From Pseudomonas sp. RIT-562 (GTDB lineage Bacteria; Pseudomonadota; Gammaproteobacteria; Pseudomonadales; Pseudomonadaceae), in the NCBI RefSeq assembly GCF_026241895.1, contig NZ_JAPJIV010000001.1:546093-610092 (forward strand): a stretch of 64,000 bases of DNA, in the 5' to 3' direction. This document shows, piece by piece, positions 29,071-36,521 of this stretch. Made by a program: the position numbers and the translations under genes. The first letter of the stretch is position 1, and each line of letters starts with the position of its first letter. The notes under the pieces are model-generated. The model saw nothing but the letters and a program-made list of their open reading frames with translations, did no database searches and was not told the origin of the DNA.

Positions 29071-29697
29071 TCAGGCAGTGGTTTGCAGACCGACGGCGGT
29101 GCGCGGCATCGGCACAAAACCTGGCAAGGCTTCGACCCGCGCCAGCCAGGCGCGCACGTTGGCGTAATCTTCGAGTGACACATTGCCCTCAGGTGCATGG
29201 GCGATGTAGCTGTAGGCAGAAACGTCGGCAATCGTAGGCTCGTTACCGGCCAGCCAAGGCATATCTGCCAGCTCGTGATCCATTACTTTGAGCAAATCGT
29301 GGGCGCGAGTGATGGCTTCTTCGGCGTTGTAAGGTGCACCGAACACCGTGATCAACCGTGCACGCGCCGGACCAAAAGCAATTTGCCCCGCGGCCACCGA
29401 GAGCCAGCGCTGAACCTTGGCGGCCCCGACAGGATCCGCCGGCAACCAGCGTCCGTTGCCGTATTTCTGCGCGAGATAAACCAGAATCGCATTGGAATCG
29501 GCGAGAATCACACCCTGGTCATCCAGTGCCGGTACTTGCCCGAACGCGTTGATCGCCAGGTACTCAGGCTGCTTGTGTGCACCTTTGGCCAGGTCGACGA
29601 ACACCAGCTCGGTGGGCAGTTGCAACAGGGACAGCATCAGCTCGACGCGGTGGGCATGGCCAGAGCGTGGGAAATTATAGAGTTTGATCGGTTGCAT
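29071..29697 (-). CDS. Glutathione S-transferase family protein
   Basis: A 208-residue GST. The N-terminal thioredoxin fold starts [22 protein letters not shown], with the likely catalytic serine in PRSGH, then [23 protein letters not shown] with the glutathione-binding D-S pair. The all-helical C-terminal domain ends with [24 protein letters not shown]. The ATG at 29697 is preferred to the upstream in-frame start at 29751 because it has CGGAG before it and begins the fold. It is co-oriented with the downstream oxidoreductase. The divergently placed LysR-type gene is not close enough to prove a link. Confidence 0.9.
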   Translation of the reverse strand: MQPIKLYNFPRSGHAHRVELMLSLLQLPTELVFVDLAKGAHKQPEYLAINAFGQVPALDDQGVILADSNAILVYLAQKYGNGRWLPADPVGAAKVQRWLSVAAGQIAFGPARARLITVFGAPYNAEEAITRAHDLLKVMDHELADMPWLAGNEPTIADVSAYSYIAHAPEGNVSLEDYANVRAWLARVEALPGFVPMPRTAVGLQTTA

Positions 29698-29820
29698 GGT
29701 GAACTCCGCTAGTGGGGCGCAGACCAGGAGCTCAGCGCCGAGGGAAGACATCCTGCGCCGCTCAGCAAACCAATAGAATCACCAGAATTCGCAATCCATT
29801 ATTTCATCCAGCGCAATAAA

Positions 29821-30723
29821 TCAGTTGCGCAGCGAGGGATGCTGTCGCAATTCATCCACGGCAAAATCCACGAAACCGCGAATTCTGGCCGGAGCCTTGC
29901 GGCCGCCTTGATAAACCACATGGATGGGTAACGGAGGCAGTTCGAACTCAGCCAGGACGATTTCCAGTTCACCTGCCGCAACCTGGTTTGCCACCTGATA
30001 GGAGAGCACCCGGGTGAGGCCCAGCCCCAGACAAGCAGCGCTGATTGCCGCCTGATTGGCCGTCACCATCAACCGTGGCTCCAACCGCACAGTCAACGGA
30101 GTTCCGGCGTCGAGAAACGGCCAGTTGCGCTGCTGTCCCGTCGCTGAAGTCGCAATGACCGGCAATTTTGCAAGATCCTGCGGGTGCACTGGCCGACCCT
30201 GAGCCTGGAGAAAAGATGGCGACGCGCAAATGACCCGACGAACTTCACCGACCCGAATCGCATGCTGATTACTGTCTGCCAACTCGCCAATACGCACCGC
30301 CACGTCGATGCCCTCCTCGACCATGCTGACGATGCGATCAACCAGTAACGCATTGATACTGACTTCAGGAAACCGGGTCAGGTAACTCACCATGATCGGT
30401 GTGACGAAAAGATCGCCGAACAGCACGGGAGCCGTCACCGTCAGTTGCCCACGGGGTTGGGCATGGCTGCCGGCAGCCGAATCCTCGGCTTCCTGCACTT
30501 CGCCGAGAATTCTCCGACAATCTTCCAGATAACGCTGGCCCGCCTCACTGAGATGAACACTGCGGGTGGTGCGAGTGAGCAGCTGCGCGCCTATACGTTT
30601 TTCCAGCGCGGCAACTGCGCGGGTGACGCTGGCTGCGGACATGCCTAACTGCCGCGCAGCCGCCGAGAAGCCCTGGGCTTGGGCGACGGCGGCGAAAACC
30701 TGCATTTCCTGGAAGCGGTCCAT
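29821..30723 (-). CDS. LysR-family transcriptional regulator
   Basis: A 300-residue LysR regulator with winged helix MQVFAAVAQAQGFSAAARQLGMSAASVTRAVAALEKRIGAQLLTRTTRSVHLSEAGQRYLEDCRRIL split as recognition and wing segments in residues 7-75. A substrate-binding domain follows (about 90-295). The VxRIGEL and RVICASPSFL pieces place it in the CrgA-like group that often controls oxidoreductase genes. It lies upstream of the GST gene on the same strand, 69 bp beyond the GST's own upstream frame, and may regulate the GST/oxidoreductase pair. The target is not proven. Confidence 0.9.
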   Translation of the reverse strand: MDRFQEMQVFAAVAQAQGFSAAARQLGMSAASVTRAVAALEKRIGAQLLTRTTRSVHLSEAGQRYLEDCRRILGEVQEAEDSAAGSHAQPRGQLTVTAPVLFGDLFVTPIMVSYLTRFPEVSINALLVDRIVSMVEEGIDVAVRIGELADSNQHAIRVGEVRRVICASPSFLQAQGRPVHPQDLAKLPVIATSATGQQRNWPFLDAGTPLTVRLEPRLMVTANQAAISAACLGLGLTRVLSYQVANQVAAGELEIVLAEFELPPLPIHVVYQGGRKAPARIRGFVDFAVDELRQHPSLRN

Positions 30724-30743
30724 GGATTGTTGCTCTGGTTAAA

Positions 30744-30807
30744 AAGCAAAAGATCGCAGCCTTTGATAGCTCCCACAAGGAGCACCAACGACTGCGATCT
30801 TTTGCTT
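30744..30807. repeat. REP-type palindrome upstream of LysR gene
   Basis: A 16-bp perfect inverted repeat has arms AAGCAAAAGATCGCAG (30744-30759) and its complement (30792-30807), separated by a GC-rich loop with CTCCCACAAGGAGC. It is the same REP family as the element at 26931-27026. It begins 20 bp upstream of the LysR start. Confidence 0.7.
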
Positions 30808-30810
30808 CAA

Positions 30811-30960
30811 CTGTGACGAAACAATAAAGGTTGTCACAGTATCACCCATATTCCGCGGGCTGTAGGGCACTACAGAGCTAGCTATTTGAAAATAAAGGTT
30901 GTCACAAAGCTCCAAATCCTCAAAAAAAAGGCTCCGCTGCAAACAATAAAGATTGTCACA
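30811..30960. repeat. Three direct repeats ATAAAGRTTGTCACA in a leader region
   Basis: Copies at 30821-30839, 30891-30906 and 30943-30960 share the core AATAAAGGTTGTCACA (third copy GATTGTCACA). Start-to-start spacings are about 68 and 54 bp. The third copy contains the inverted pair ACAAT/ATTGT, and the first is enclosed by CTGTGAC/GTCACAG at 30811 and 30833. They fill the 281-bp region between the REP element and the glycosyltransferase-kinase fusion gene. Operator sites for a regulator are the simplest reading. No gene is seen here. Confidence 0.6.
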
Positions 30961-31088
30961 AGACTTGAATCGTCCTTGGTTTTGTAGACACTCTCCAAGC
31001 TCGCACGGACTACCCCTCCTTAGGCCATTACTGGTAACGGCCACGTGCCATAGATATCATCGCCAGCTATTCTCGAAAGTGCGAGCTG

Positions 31089-32555
31089 ATGTCGATTTTA
31101 CAAAACCATCGGAAGGCTATGGCGCGCGTGTTGATGCGCTACCTGGTGGACCGCCAGCTGGTACCTCGCGACCTTGCCCAACCCCTGCATATCGTGCTTC
31201 CCCGCTGGGACGCCAAACTGGGCGACGCGATCGTTTCTTCATTCTTCTTTCGCGAAGTGCACAAGCTCGGTGCCCGGGTCACTGTACTCACCGTACCGGA
31301 GCTGGTTGACCTGCATCGGCTCGATTTCGGCGTCGACCGGGTCATCCCTGTCGCTTGCGCACCCACGCTGACCGGGCTGGGCCCACTCGTACGGGAATTG
31401 GGTTCGGTCGATGTATTTGTCCACCTAGTTGGCCGTATCCAACCCATCGAGATGCTGTTCATCCGCATGCTTAAGCCCGCCCGGGTCTACTCGTTGGATG
31501 ATGCCTTGCACTGCGTCAGCGGCAAGCTGGGTGAAGCCACCGCGAAGCTCAACGTGGTCGAGCGCTACACCCGGGTCCTGCTCGACCTCGGTGCGACCCG
31601 GATCAACCGCGATTATATCGTCCCGCTCCCCGAACGGCAGGACTGCGACACCGTCGCGCACATCCTGGTCAACCCCTATGCCAGCAGACCTGATAAAAGC
31701 CTTGGGTTCGCCAGAGCGCTCTCGCTGGTACGTGCCCTGGCGGATGCCTGGCCGCAGCACCATATTGGTATTCTGTGCAGTCCGGCCAGCAGTGTCGAGG
31801 CACTGCAGCTCGAGCACGCCATCGCCCGCAGCAACGTCCGAACACTGGTCGAACTGGATACGCCCCGCGCGGTCGCCGGTGCCATCCAACGGGCCAGAGT
31901 GGTTGTCAGTGTCGATACTGCCATCGTGCACATGGCCGTCGGACTGAAGGCTGCATTGGTCGCGATCTATCCGGCCAGTAACTCTTCCAATCCCTGGCTG
32001 CCGCCGCTTTCCCCCCATACCCGTGTTGTCTTCAGCCGCCAGAAACCTCGTCAATACCCGCACACCGGCAGGAAAAACATGAATGAATTCTCTGATGTCG
32101 ACGTGATTCAACCCATCGCCGAACTGCTCCAAGAGTCGATCGATGCGGCCCTCGCAGTGGATGCGCATATCGTTTCAGGTCTGGGCGTGGCCACTGGCAC
32201 GCTGGCCCGCCAGCTGCCCTTGATCAGCCAGTCTTTTCCTGAAGTCGCCGATTGCCATCCGGGCACGCTGAACTTGCAACTGTCACGACCGCTGCGTTTG
32301 ATCCATCCTCATCACCGCAGCGCTCCGCTGGCTTGGACACCGAGCGGACGTACCAGTGAGGTGTTCGACTTGCTGCGCATCGAGCTGGAATTCGACCACA
32401 TTGCCCACCGCGTGCCGGCCTGGCTGTACGTCGCCCACGGCTCGCCACACCGGCAGACCCCGACGGTGCACGAGGTGATCGCGACTCGCCTGGAGCTAAA
32501 CGGGGCCCAACGTTGCCGCGTGCACCTGCCGGCGCATGCGGTGGAACTGGCCTGA
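31089..32555 (+). CDS. GT9-like glycosyltransferase fused to CTP-dependent riboflavin-kinase-like domain
   Basis: A 488-residue fusion. Residues about 30-330 look like a GT9 (heptosyltransferase-type GT-B) protein: HIVLPRWDAKLGDAIVSSFF, HILVNPYASRPDKSL near 191, and the donor-site block VVSVDTAIVHMAVGL near 272 followed by VAIYPA. Residues about 358-482 resemble archaeal CTP-dependent riboflavin kinase (RibK/DUF120): VSGLG at 362-366, PGTLNLQLSRPL at 391-402 and HEVIATRLEL near 461, in the order and spacing of RibK. RibK uses CTP to phosphorylate riboflavin; substrate here is unknown. It faces the four-gene operon at 32562-36344, with 6 bp between stop codons. Direct repeats lie upstream. I know of no described protein with this architecture. 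Confidence 0.65.
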   Translation: MSILQNHRKAMARVLMRYLVDRQLVPRDLAQPLHIVLPRWDAKLGDAIVSSFFFREVHKLGARVTVLTVPELVDLHRLDFGVDRVIPVACAPTLTGLGPLVRELGSVDVFVHLVGRIQPIEMLFIRMLKPARVYSLDDALHCVSGKLGEATAKLNVVERYTRVLLDLGATRINRDYIVPLPERQDCDTVAHILVNPYASRPDKSLGFARALSLVRALADAWPQHHIGILCSPASSVEALQLEHAIARSNVRTLVELDTPRAVAGAIQRARVVVSVDTAIVHMAVGLKAALVAIYPASNSSNPWLPPLSPHTRVVFSRQKPRQYPHTGRKNMNEFSDVDVIQPIAELLQESIDAALAVDAHIVSGLGVATGTLARQLPLISQSFPEVADCHPGTLNLQLSRPLRLIHPHHRSAPLAWTPSGRTSEVFDLLRIELEFDHIAHRVPAWLYVAHGSPHRQTPTVHEVIATRLELNGAQRCRVHLPAHAVELA

Positions 32556-32561
32556 ACACCC

Positions 32562-33344
32562 TCAGCCGCAGCGTTCGATCAAGCGCTCACTCTCCCCCAG
32601 CCAATAGCCACGATCGGGTTGGATATGCAGGAAGATGCGTGACAGCAGGGTACCCTCGTCAAGGAATTCCGCCACCGTTTCGTCGCGTGTCACTGTCCGC
32701 TTGAACCAGGTGTTGTACAGCTTCAGCAGGCTTACGTCGTGGAGCAGGAAATCGCTCACTGCAATGTCCGTGCGCCTCATCACCGCGCAACTGTCGAAGT
32801 TGTAAACCGGTCGATAACCCGGGTCGCATACCGAGGGCGAAATTGGCACCAGCTGATGCGGCGACCTGGCGACAAGCTCCTTGATCCCTCCCGGGTTGCC
32901 CCAGGCATGTGTCTCGACCGCGAGCCCGGTTGCCAGTGCCTCAGCGAGATCGGCGTTTCCCGGCAGTGAGGCGAACAGGCATTCGCTGTGCCAGTGCAGT
33001 CGCTCGTCGAGTCCCGTCGGGAACAACAGGGAGGTCGGGTCGCGCAGCAGGATGCTGTCCGCGTCGATCCAGGCCCCGCCATGGCGATGAACGTAGGCCA
33101 TGCGGATGAAGTCGCTCCTGGCGACGATCGCCTCGATCCCCTTGTCCATGCTGAAGGTAAGCGGCTCGAAGCGCCAATCCTTGCCGAGGATAGAAGCATC
33201 TATGCAATGCTCCAGGCTGCCCGGGGTTAGCAGGGTGAAATTGTCCCCCAGCGCCCGTTGCATGGAGACCAGGGCCAAGGCGATCCACGGCGGCATGCTT
33301 TGCCCCGCCGCCGTTTCCCAGTAGCTCACGTAGTTCACACGCAC
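32562..33344 (-). CDS. GT32-like (DXD sugar-binding) glycosyltransferase
   Basis: A 260-residue protein of the GT32/capsular-polysaccharide-synthesis type. It opens MRVNYVSYWETAAGQSMPPWI, and SDFIRMAYVHRHGGAWIDADSILL (about residues 76-99) carries the GG-x-W/Y-x-D-x-D motif that binds the nucleotide-sugar metal. Later pieces HSECLFASLPGN and TWFKRTVTRDETVAEFLDEGTLL fit the acceptor side. It is the last gene of the operon and overlaps the phosphoribosyltransferase gene upstream by 10 bp. Transfer of a sugar onto the product of the preceding enzymes is inferred from position only. Confidence 0.7.
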   Translation of the reverse strand: MRVNYVSYWETAAGQSMPPWIALALVSMQRALGDNFTLLTPGSLEHCIDASILGKDWRFEPLTFSMDKGIEAIVARSDFIRMAYVHRHGGAWIDADSILLRDPTSLLFPTGLDERLHWHSECLFASLPGNADLAEALATGLAVETHAWGNPGGIKELVARSPHQLVPISPSVCDPGYRPVYNFDSCAVMRRTDIAVSDFLLHDVSLLKLYNTWFKRTVTRDETVAEFLDEGTLLSRIFLHIQPDRGYWLGESERLIERCG

Positions 33345-34468
33345 AACGGGGTCCTCTCTGCCGTCACGCCGCTACTGCCCAGCAGCCCGAGGTCCTCCAG
33401 GTAGTGTCGCAGCAGCGTCAGCGAGGGTATGCATTCGACCTGGCGCAGGAACTCGTTCCCCAGAGCCGCCTTGTACAGCCGCAACCAATTGGCCGCAGGC
33501 ACCCGCGCCAGAAATGCCGGCAAGGCTTGGTAATTTTCCGTCGAAAACAGTAGACGCAACGTGCGCAGGATCGGTTGGTAATCCTCGGCCCCAAGCAGTT
33601 TGGCCAATGTGTCGTCCAGCTGGTGGCTGATTTCCACCATGTTCAGGCGCTCCTCGACGGTGGCATCCGTCAGGGCGACCCGCGGATCGATGGCAACCGG
33701 GTAGATCGCCTGGAACGAGCGGGCACCGGCTAGCAGCGACTCACGCAACACCTTGTCGGCGGTTGATCCCGTCACTAGCACATCGTCACCGAAGATGACG
33801 TGCACGCCGCTCCATCGATAAAAGTTCTCCGAGGGAATCACATGGTCCTGGACAAGATTGACCCGCTCACGCTCTTCAGTACTCAGGCTTGCGTAGTTCT
33901 CGCAGGGAGGGGCGATGCGCGGCAGCTTGACGTTGATCAGGGTGGGCAGGCCCATATGAGCGAGCTTGACGTTGATCTCCTCCACCACGATGTCGTAGAG
34001 CACGTTGGCCGTCGAAGGCACGTTGCGCCAGCCAGTGGTCATCAGCACCACATTGTCGTCGTGCTCCCGCGCGCTGGTGAACAGCCGTGCCCAGTGTGAC
34101 TCCGGGTCATCCAGCTGCCGCTCCAGATAGTTGATCACCAGGCCGGCGAGAAAACGGATGTCCTTCTGGCTGCCGTACTTGGCACGGCTATAGATGGCCG
34201 TAAGCTCGGAGGCGCTTGCGCCACTGCTCATGTCGCGGAATCCGTTGGTGCCGTCGGGCGTAAGACAGTTCAGTGCATGACCACCGAGCACCGCGACATA
34301 GCTGTCCATATCGATCAGGTCTTGCGCAAGCAAGCCGCCAGCGAACGCGCGCAGACCTCCATTCACGTCCTCCGCCTGCGGCCGGGCCACGGCCTCGCGA
34401 AAGCGCGCCAGCTGTTCGTTGACAGGAGCCGTGGCGAGTAGTTTCCAGTCATTCGATCGGGCGTTCAC
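33335..34468 (-). CDS. Phosphoribosyltransferase of the Ter-cluster type
   Basis: A 377-residue protein with a PRPP-binding loop IFGDDVLVTGSTADKVL (about residues 225-241), the hhhhDDhhhTGST signature of type I phosphoribosyltransferases. Just before it, YASLSTEERERVNLVQDHVIPSENF resembles the phosphoribosyltransferases of tellurite-resistance (Ter) gene clusters, which are thought to make a nucleoside-like metabolite. The N-terminal 190 residues are mostly helical and unrecognised. It overlaps the PHP gene (ATGA) and the glycosyltransferase gene (10 bp). The base or acceptor it ribosylates is unknown. No terB, terC or terD genes are in the window. Confidence 0.6.
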   Translation of the reverse strand: MNARSNDWKLLATAPVNEQLARFREAVARPQAEDVNGGLRAFAGGLLAQDLIDMDSYVAVLGGHALNCLTPDGTNGFRDMSSGASASELTAIYSRAKYGSQKDIRFLAGLVINYLERQLDDPESHWARLFTSAREHDDNVVLMTTGWRNVPSTANVLYDIVVEEINVKLAHMGLPTLINVKLPRIAPPCENYASLSTEERERVNLVQDHVIPSENFYRWSGVHVIFGDDVLVTGSTADKVLRESLLAGARSFQAIYPVAIDPRVALTDATVEERLNMVEISHQLDDTLAKLLGAEDYQPILRTLRLLFSTENYQALPAFLARVPAANWLRLYKAALGNEFLRQVECIPSLTLLRHYLEDLGLLGSSGVTAERTPLCV

Positions 34469-35319
34469 GGGACAGTCCTTGTATCGGTGCCAGACGACAG
34501 GCTGAAGAAATCCAGGGGCATGTCGATGCGCCTACGCCCTTCGAAGTAGCTGATCCGGTCCAGGCCCAGCGGTTGCAGTTCATCGACCAGGGTGCGGATG
34601 CCGGCCCCCGCGTCCAGCGGATCGTGGGCGTCGGAACCTATGGTGAAGGCCGCGCCGTGGGCGATCAATTGGGGCAGCAGGGTGCGTGATGGATAGCTCC
34701 AGACGCCCTGAACCTCACGAGTCGAACCGGGCAACAGGCTCGACTTGCGAATACCCGAGGCATTCAGTTCGTAGGCTACACCATTGCGGGCGAACAGCGG
34801 CAGCAGCGGTTCCATCCGGCGCAGCACTACGTCTTCCGCCACGCCGCGCAGCAGCGTGTCGGCATGCCCAACTGCGTCGAACAACCCGCACTCCAGTAAG
34901 GCGTGCAGTTGGGCGAAATAACGGTCGAGAAAGGCCGGCGCGGACAGCCGGGGCAACTCCCAGACCTTGGCCATGGGCTCGCCCGGCAACTCGACGTAGT
35001 GGATCGAGCCGATGGCGAAATCCAGCTCGTACCGGGCCAGTATCTCGCGGTTGTAGGCATCCGCACCCGGCATGTAGTCGAACTCCAGTCCGCGCAGGAT
35101 CTTGATCTTCCCCTGGTGCTCCTGTCGTGCCCGCTCAATATCGGCGAAATAGCGCTCCAGTTCCGCCTCCAACAGGCGATTGTCGCTGTCCACCGGGAAC
35201 GGCGCGTGATCGGTGATGGTGAGGATCTTCACTCCGGCGGCGATTGACGCCCGCACCAACTCATCCACCGTACCGACGGCATGCTTGGAATAAAAGGTAT
35301 GGCTGTGGGAGTCGATCAT
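34465..35319 (-). CDS. PHP-domain phosphoesterase (histidinol-phosphatase-like)
   Basis: A 284-residue PHP-family metallohydrolase. Metal ligands appear in order: DSHSHTFYS (residues 3-11), TITDHAPF (about 35-42), LRGLEFDY, GSIHYVE (about 104-110), VGHADTL and IGSDAHDP (about 234-241). Such enzymes (HisK, YcdX) hydrolyse small phosphate esters using two or three metals. It overlaps both neighbours by 4 bp. In this operon it may dephosphorylate the product of the phosphoribosyltransferase or of the kinase-like fusion. A role in histidine synthesis is unlikely because no his genes are near. Confidence 0.85.
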   Translation of the reverse strand: MIDSHSHTFYSKHAVGTVDELVRASIAAGVKILTITDHAPFPVDSDNRLLEAELERYFADIERARQEHQGKIKILRGLEFDYMPGADAYNREILARYELDFAIGSIHYVELPGEPMAKVWELPRLSAPAFLDRYFAQLHALLECGLFDAVGHADTLLRGVAEDVVLRRMEPLLPLFARNGVAYELNASGIRKSSLLPGSTREVQGVWSYPSRTLLPQLIAHGAAFTIGSDAHDPLDAGAGIRTLVDELQPLGLDRISYFEGRRRIDMPLDFFSLSSGTDTRTVP

Positions 35320-36344
35320 GCCGGCACCATTCGTTCCAACAGACCATCGTGATTAGCCAGTTCCTTGACCAGCCAGTAGGGGTTATTCGCCTTGCGCAGG
35401 ATCTTGTGCACCAGTTCGAGGTCGTCGAGACGCGCCAGCAGATCCCTCAGCGGTTGGCTGTAAAGGGCGCGGACCAGGGGCGTGTCGCGTACATGGCTGG
35501 CCAGTCGCTCCCAGCCAATCCGGTCAAAGTGGATATTGCCCAAGCGCTGGTGCTCGATGCCGTACAGGTAGACGTCACCATTAGGTTTCACCGTCAGGTC
35601 CATGCCGTTGGCGTGGGGAGGCGGGTTGAGGCTGCCGAGGGTGAAGCGCTTGTTGACCCGGGCTTCGATCGCGTCGATGTAGCCATGCAGATCCAGGTAA
35701 CCCGGTGGCGTGTCGGCCGCCGGGTGGACGAGGTTCTTGTAGTCGATACCGAACCGTTCCTCGCCGACCACCAGCGTATCTTCCAGGGCATTACCCGCGA
35801 CGATCCCGGCGTCGAGGCCCCAGCGCGCCAGTTCCTCCCGGAGGTAGTCGCGGGTGAACTCCCGATCAGTGTCGATCGAGCGAAACGAAAAGCTCAGCCC
35901 GGCCGGTTTGTTTCGTCGCAGGTAATCCAGGCTGAAGCCATGAGCCCGCCATTTCACCTTGTCGATATGGTGGCTGTCCGAACTCAGGCGGATATTGCAG
36001 GTGTCGCCGCGGCTGAGCACGATGCGATTGGTGTTGTCATAGAACTCCGCCATCTTCTCGTGGGGAAAGAAGCCGCTTGTGATGAACTCGAAACGCTTGC
36101 CGCCCTGGGAAAGCTCAAGAATCTCGTGGAAGACTCTGGCGTTGTTGAGGGGTTCGCCCTCTCCGCTGATAGAGATGCGCTTGACGTCGGGGGCGTTGAT
36201 CAGCGCCGCCAGGTTCTCCCGGGCGAGGCTCGATAACTCCATACTCATACCCGTCTTGTGCTTGTCGGCGTACATACAGAACGCGCAACCAATGCCGCAG
36301 ATTTGGGTGATGTCGATGTACAGCAGGTGGCCTTTCAGATCCAT
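35316..36344 (-). CDS. Radical SAM enzyme
   Basis: A 342-residue radical SAM protein and first gene of the operon. The 4Fe-4S ligands are Cys16, Cys20 and Cys23 in CGIGCAFCMY, only 15 residues from the N terminus. The SAM-binding glycine motif ISGEGEPL is near residue 59 and the next strand carries FEFITSGFF. There is no obvious SPASM cysteine cluster at the C terminus, which argues against the peptide-maturase subgroup. The start has AAGAAAG before it. Its stop overlaps the PHP gene start. A radical rearrangement, methylation or sugar/base modification step is plausible; the substrate is not readable. Confidence 0.85.
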   Translation of the reverse strand: MDLKGHLLYIDITQICGIGCAFCMYADKHKTGMSMELSSLARENLAALINAPDVKRISISGEGEPLNNARVFHEILELSQGGKRFEFITSGFFPHEKMAEFYDNTNRIVLSRGDTCNIRLSSDSHHIDKVKWRAHGFSLDYLRRNKPAGLSFSFRSIDTDREFTRDYLREELARWGLDAGIVAGNALEDTLVVGEERFGIDYKNLVHPAADTPPGYLDLHGYIDAIEARVNKRFTLGSLNPPPHANGMDLTVKPNGDVYLYGIEHQRLGNIHFDRIGWERLASHVRDTPLVRALYSQPLRDLLARLDDLELVHKILRKANNPYWLVKELANHDGLLERMVPA

Positions 36345-36366
36345 CTTTCTTGACTCGTTGCTAGCC

Positions 36367-36414
36367 TGCGCGAGCGCGCAGGCGTGGGTTGCGCATGACC
36401 GGTGGTCACCGGTC
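36367..36414. other. Two palindromes in the gap before the defence island
   Basis: TGCGCGAGCGCGCA at 36367-36380 and GACCGGTGGTCACCGGTC at 36397-36414 lie between the radical SAM start and the end of the DUF2357-like gene (36345-36521). The second is a perfect 18-bp palindrome. They could be a terminator for the island operon or an operator for the radical SAM operon. No tRNA or attachment site is visible here. Confidence 0.4.
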
Positions 36415-36521
36415 GCGTATGTTGGCGCCGACGCCGAATTGATCCAGTTGCCGAGATGTCAACGTGTGCGGAAGGGCTATCTCAGAATCTCAACTAGCCC
36501 TCTTTCAACTCGGTTTACAAA

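Noticed and set aside
30811..30960. CRISPR array
   Set aside because: Only three imperfect 16-18 bp copies with unequal spacers, and no cas genes in the window.
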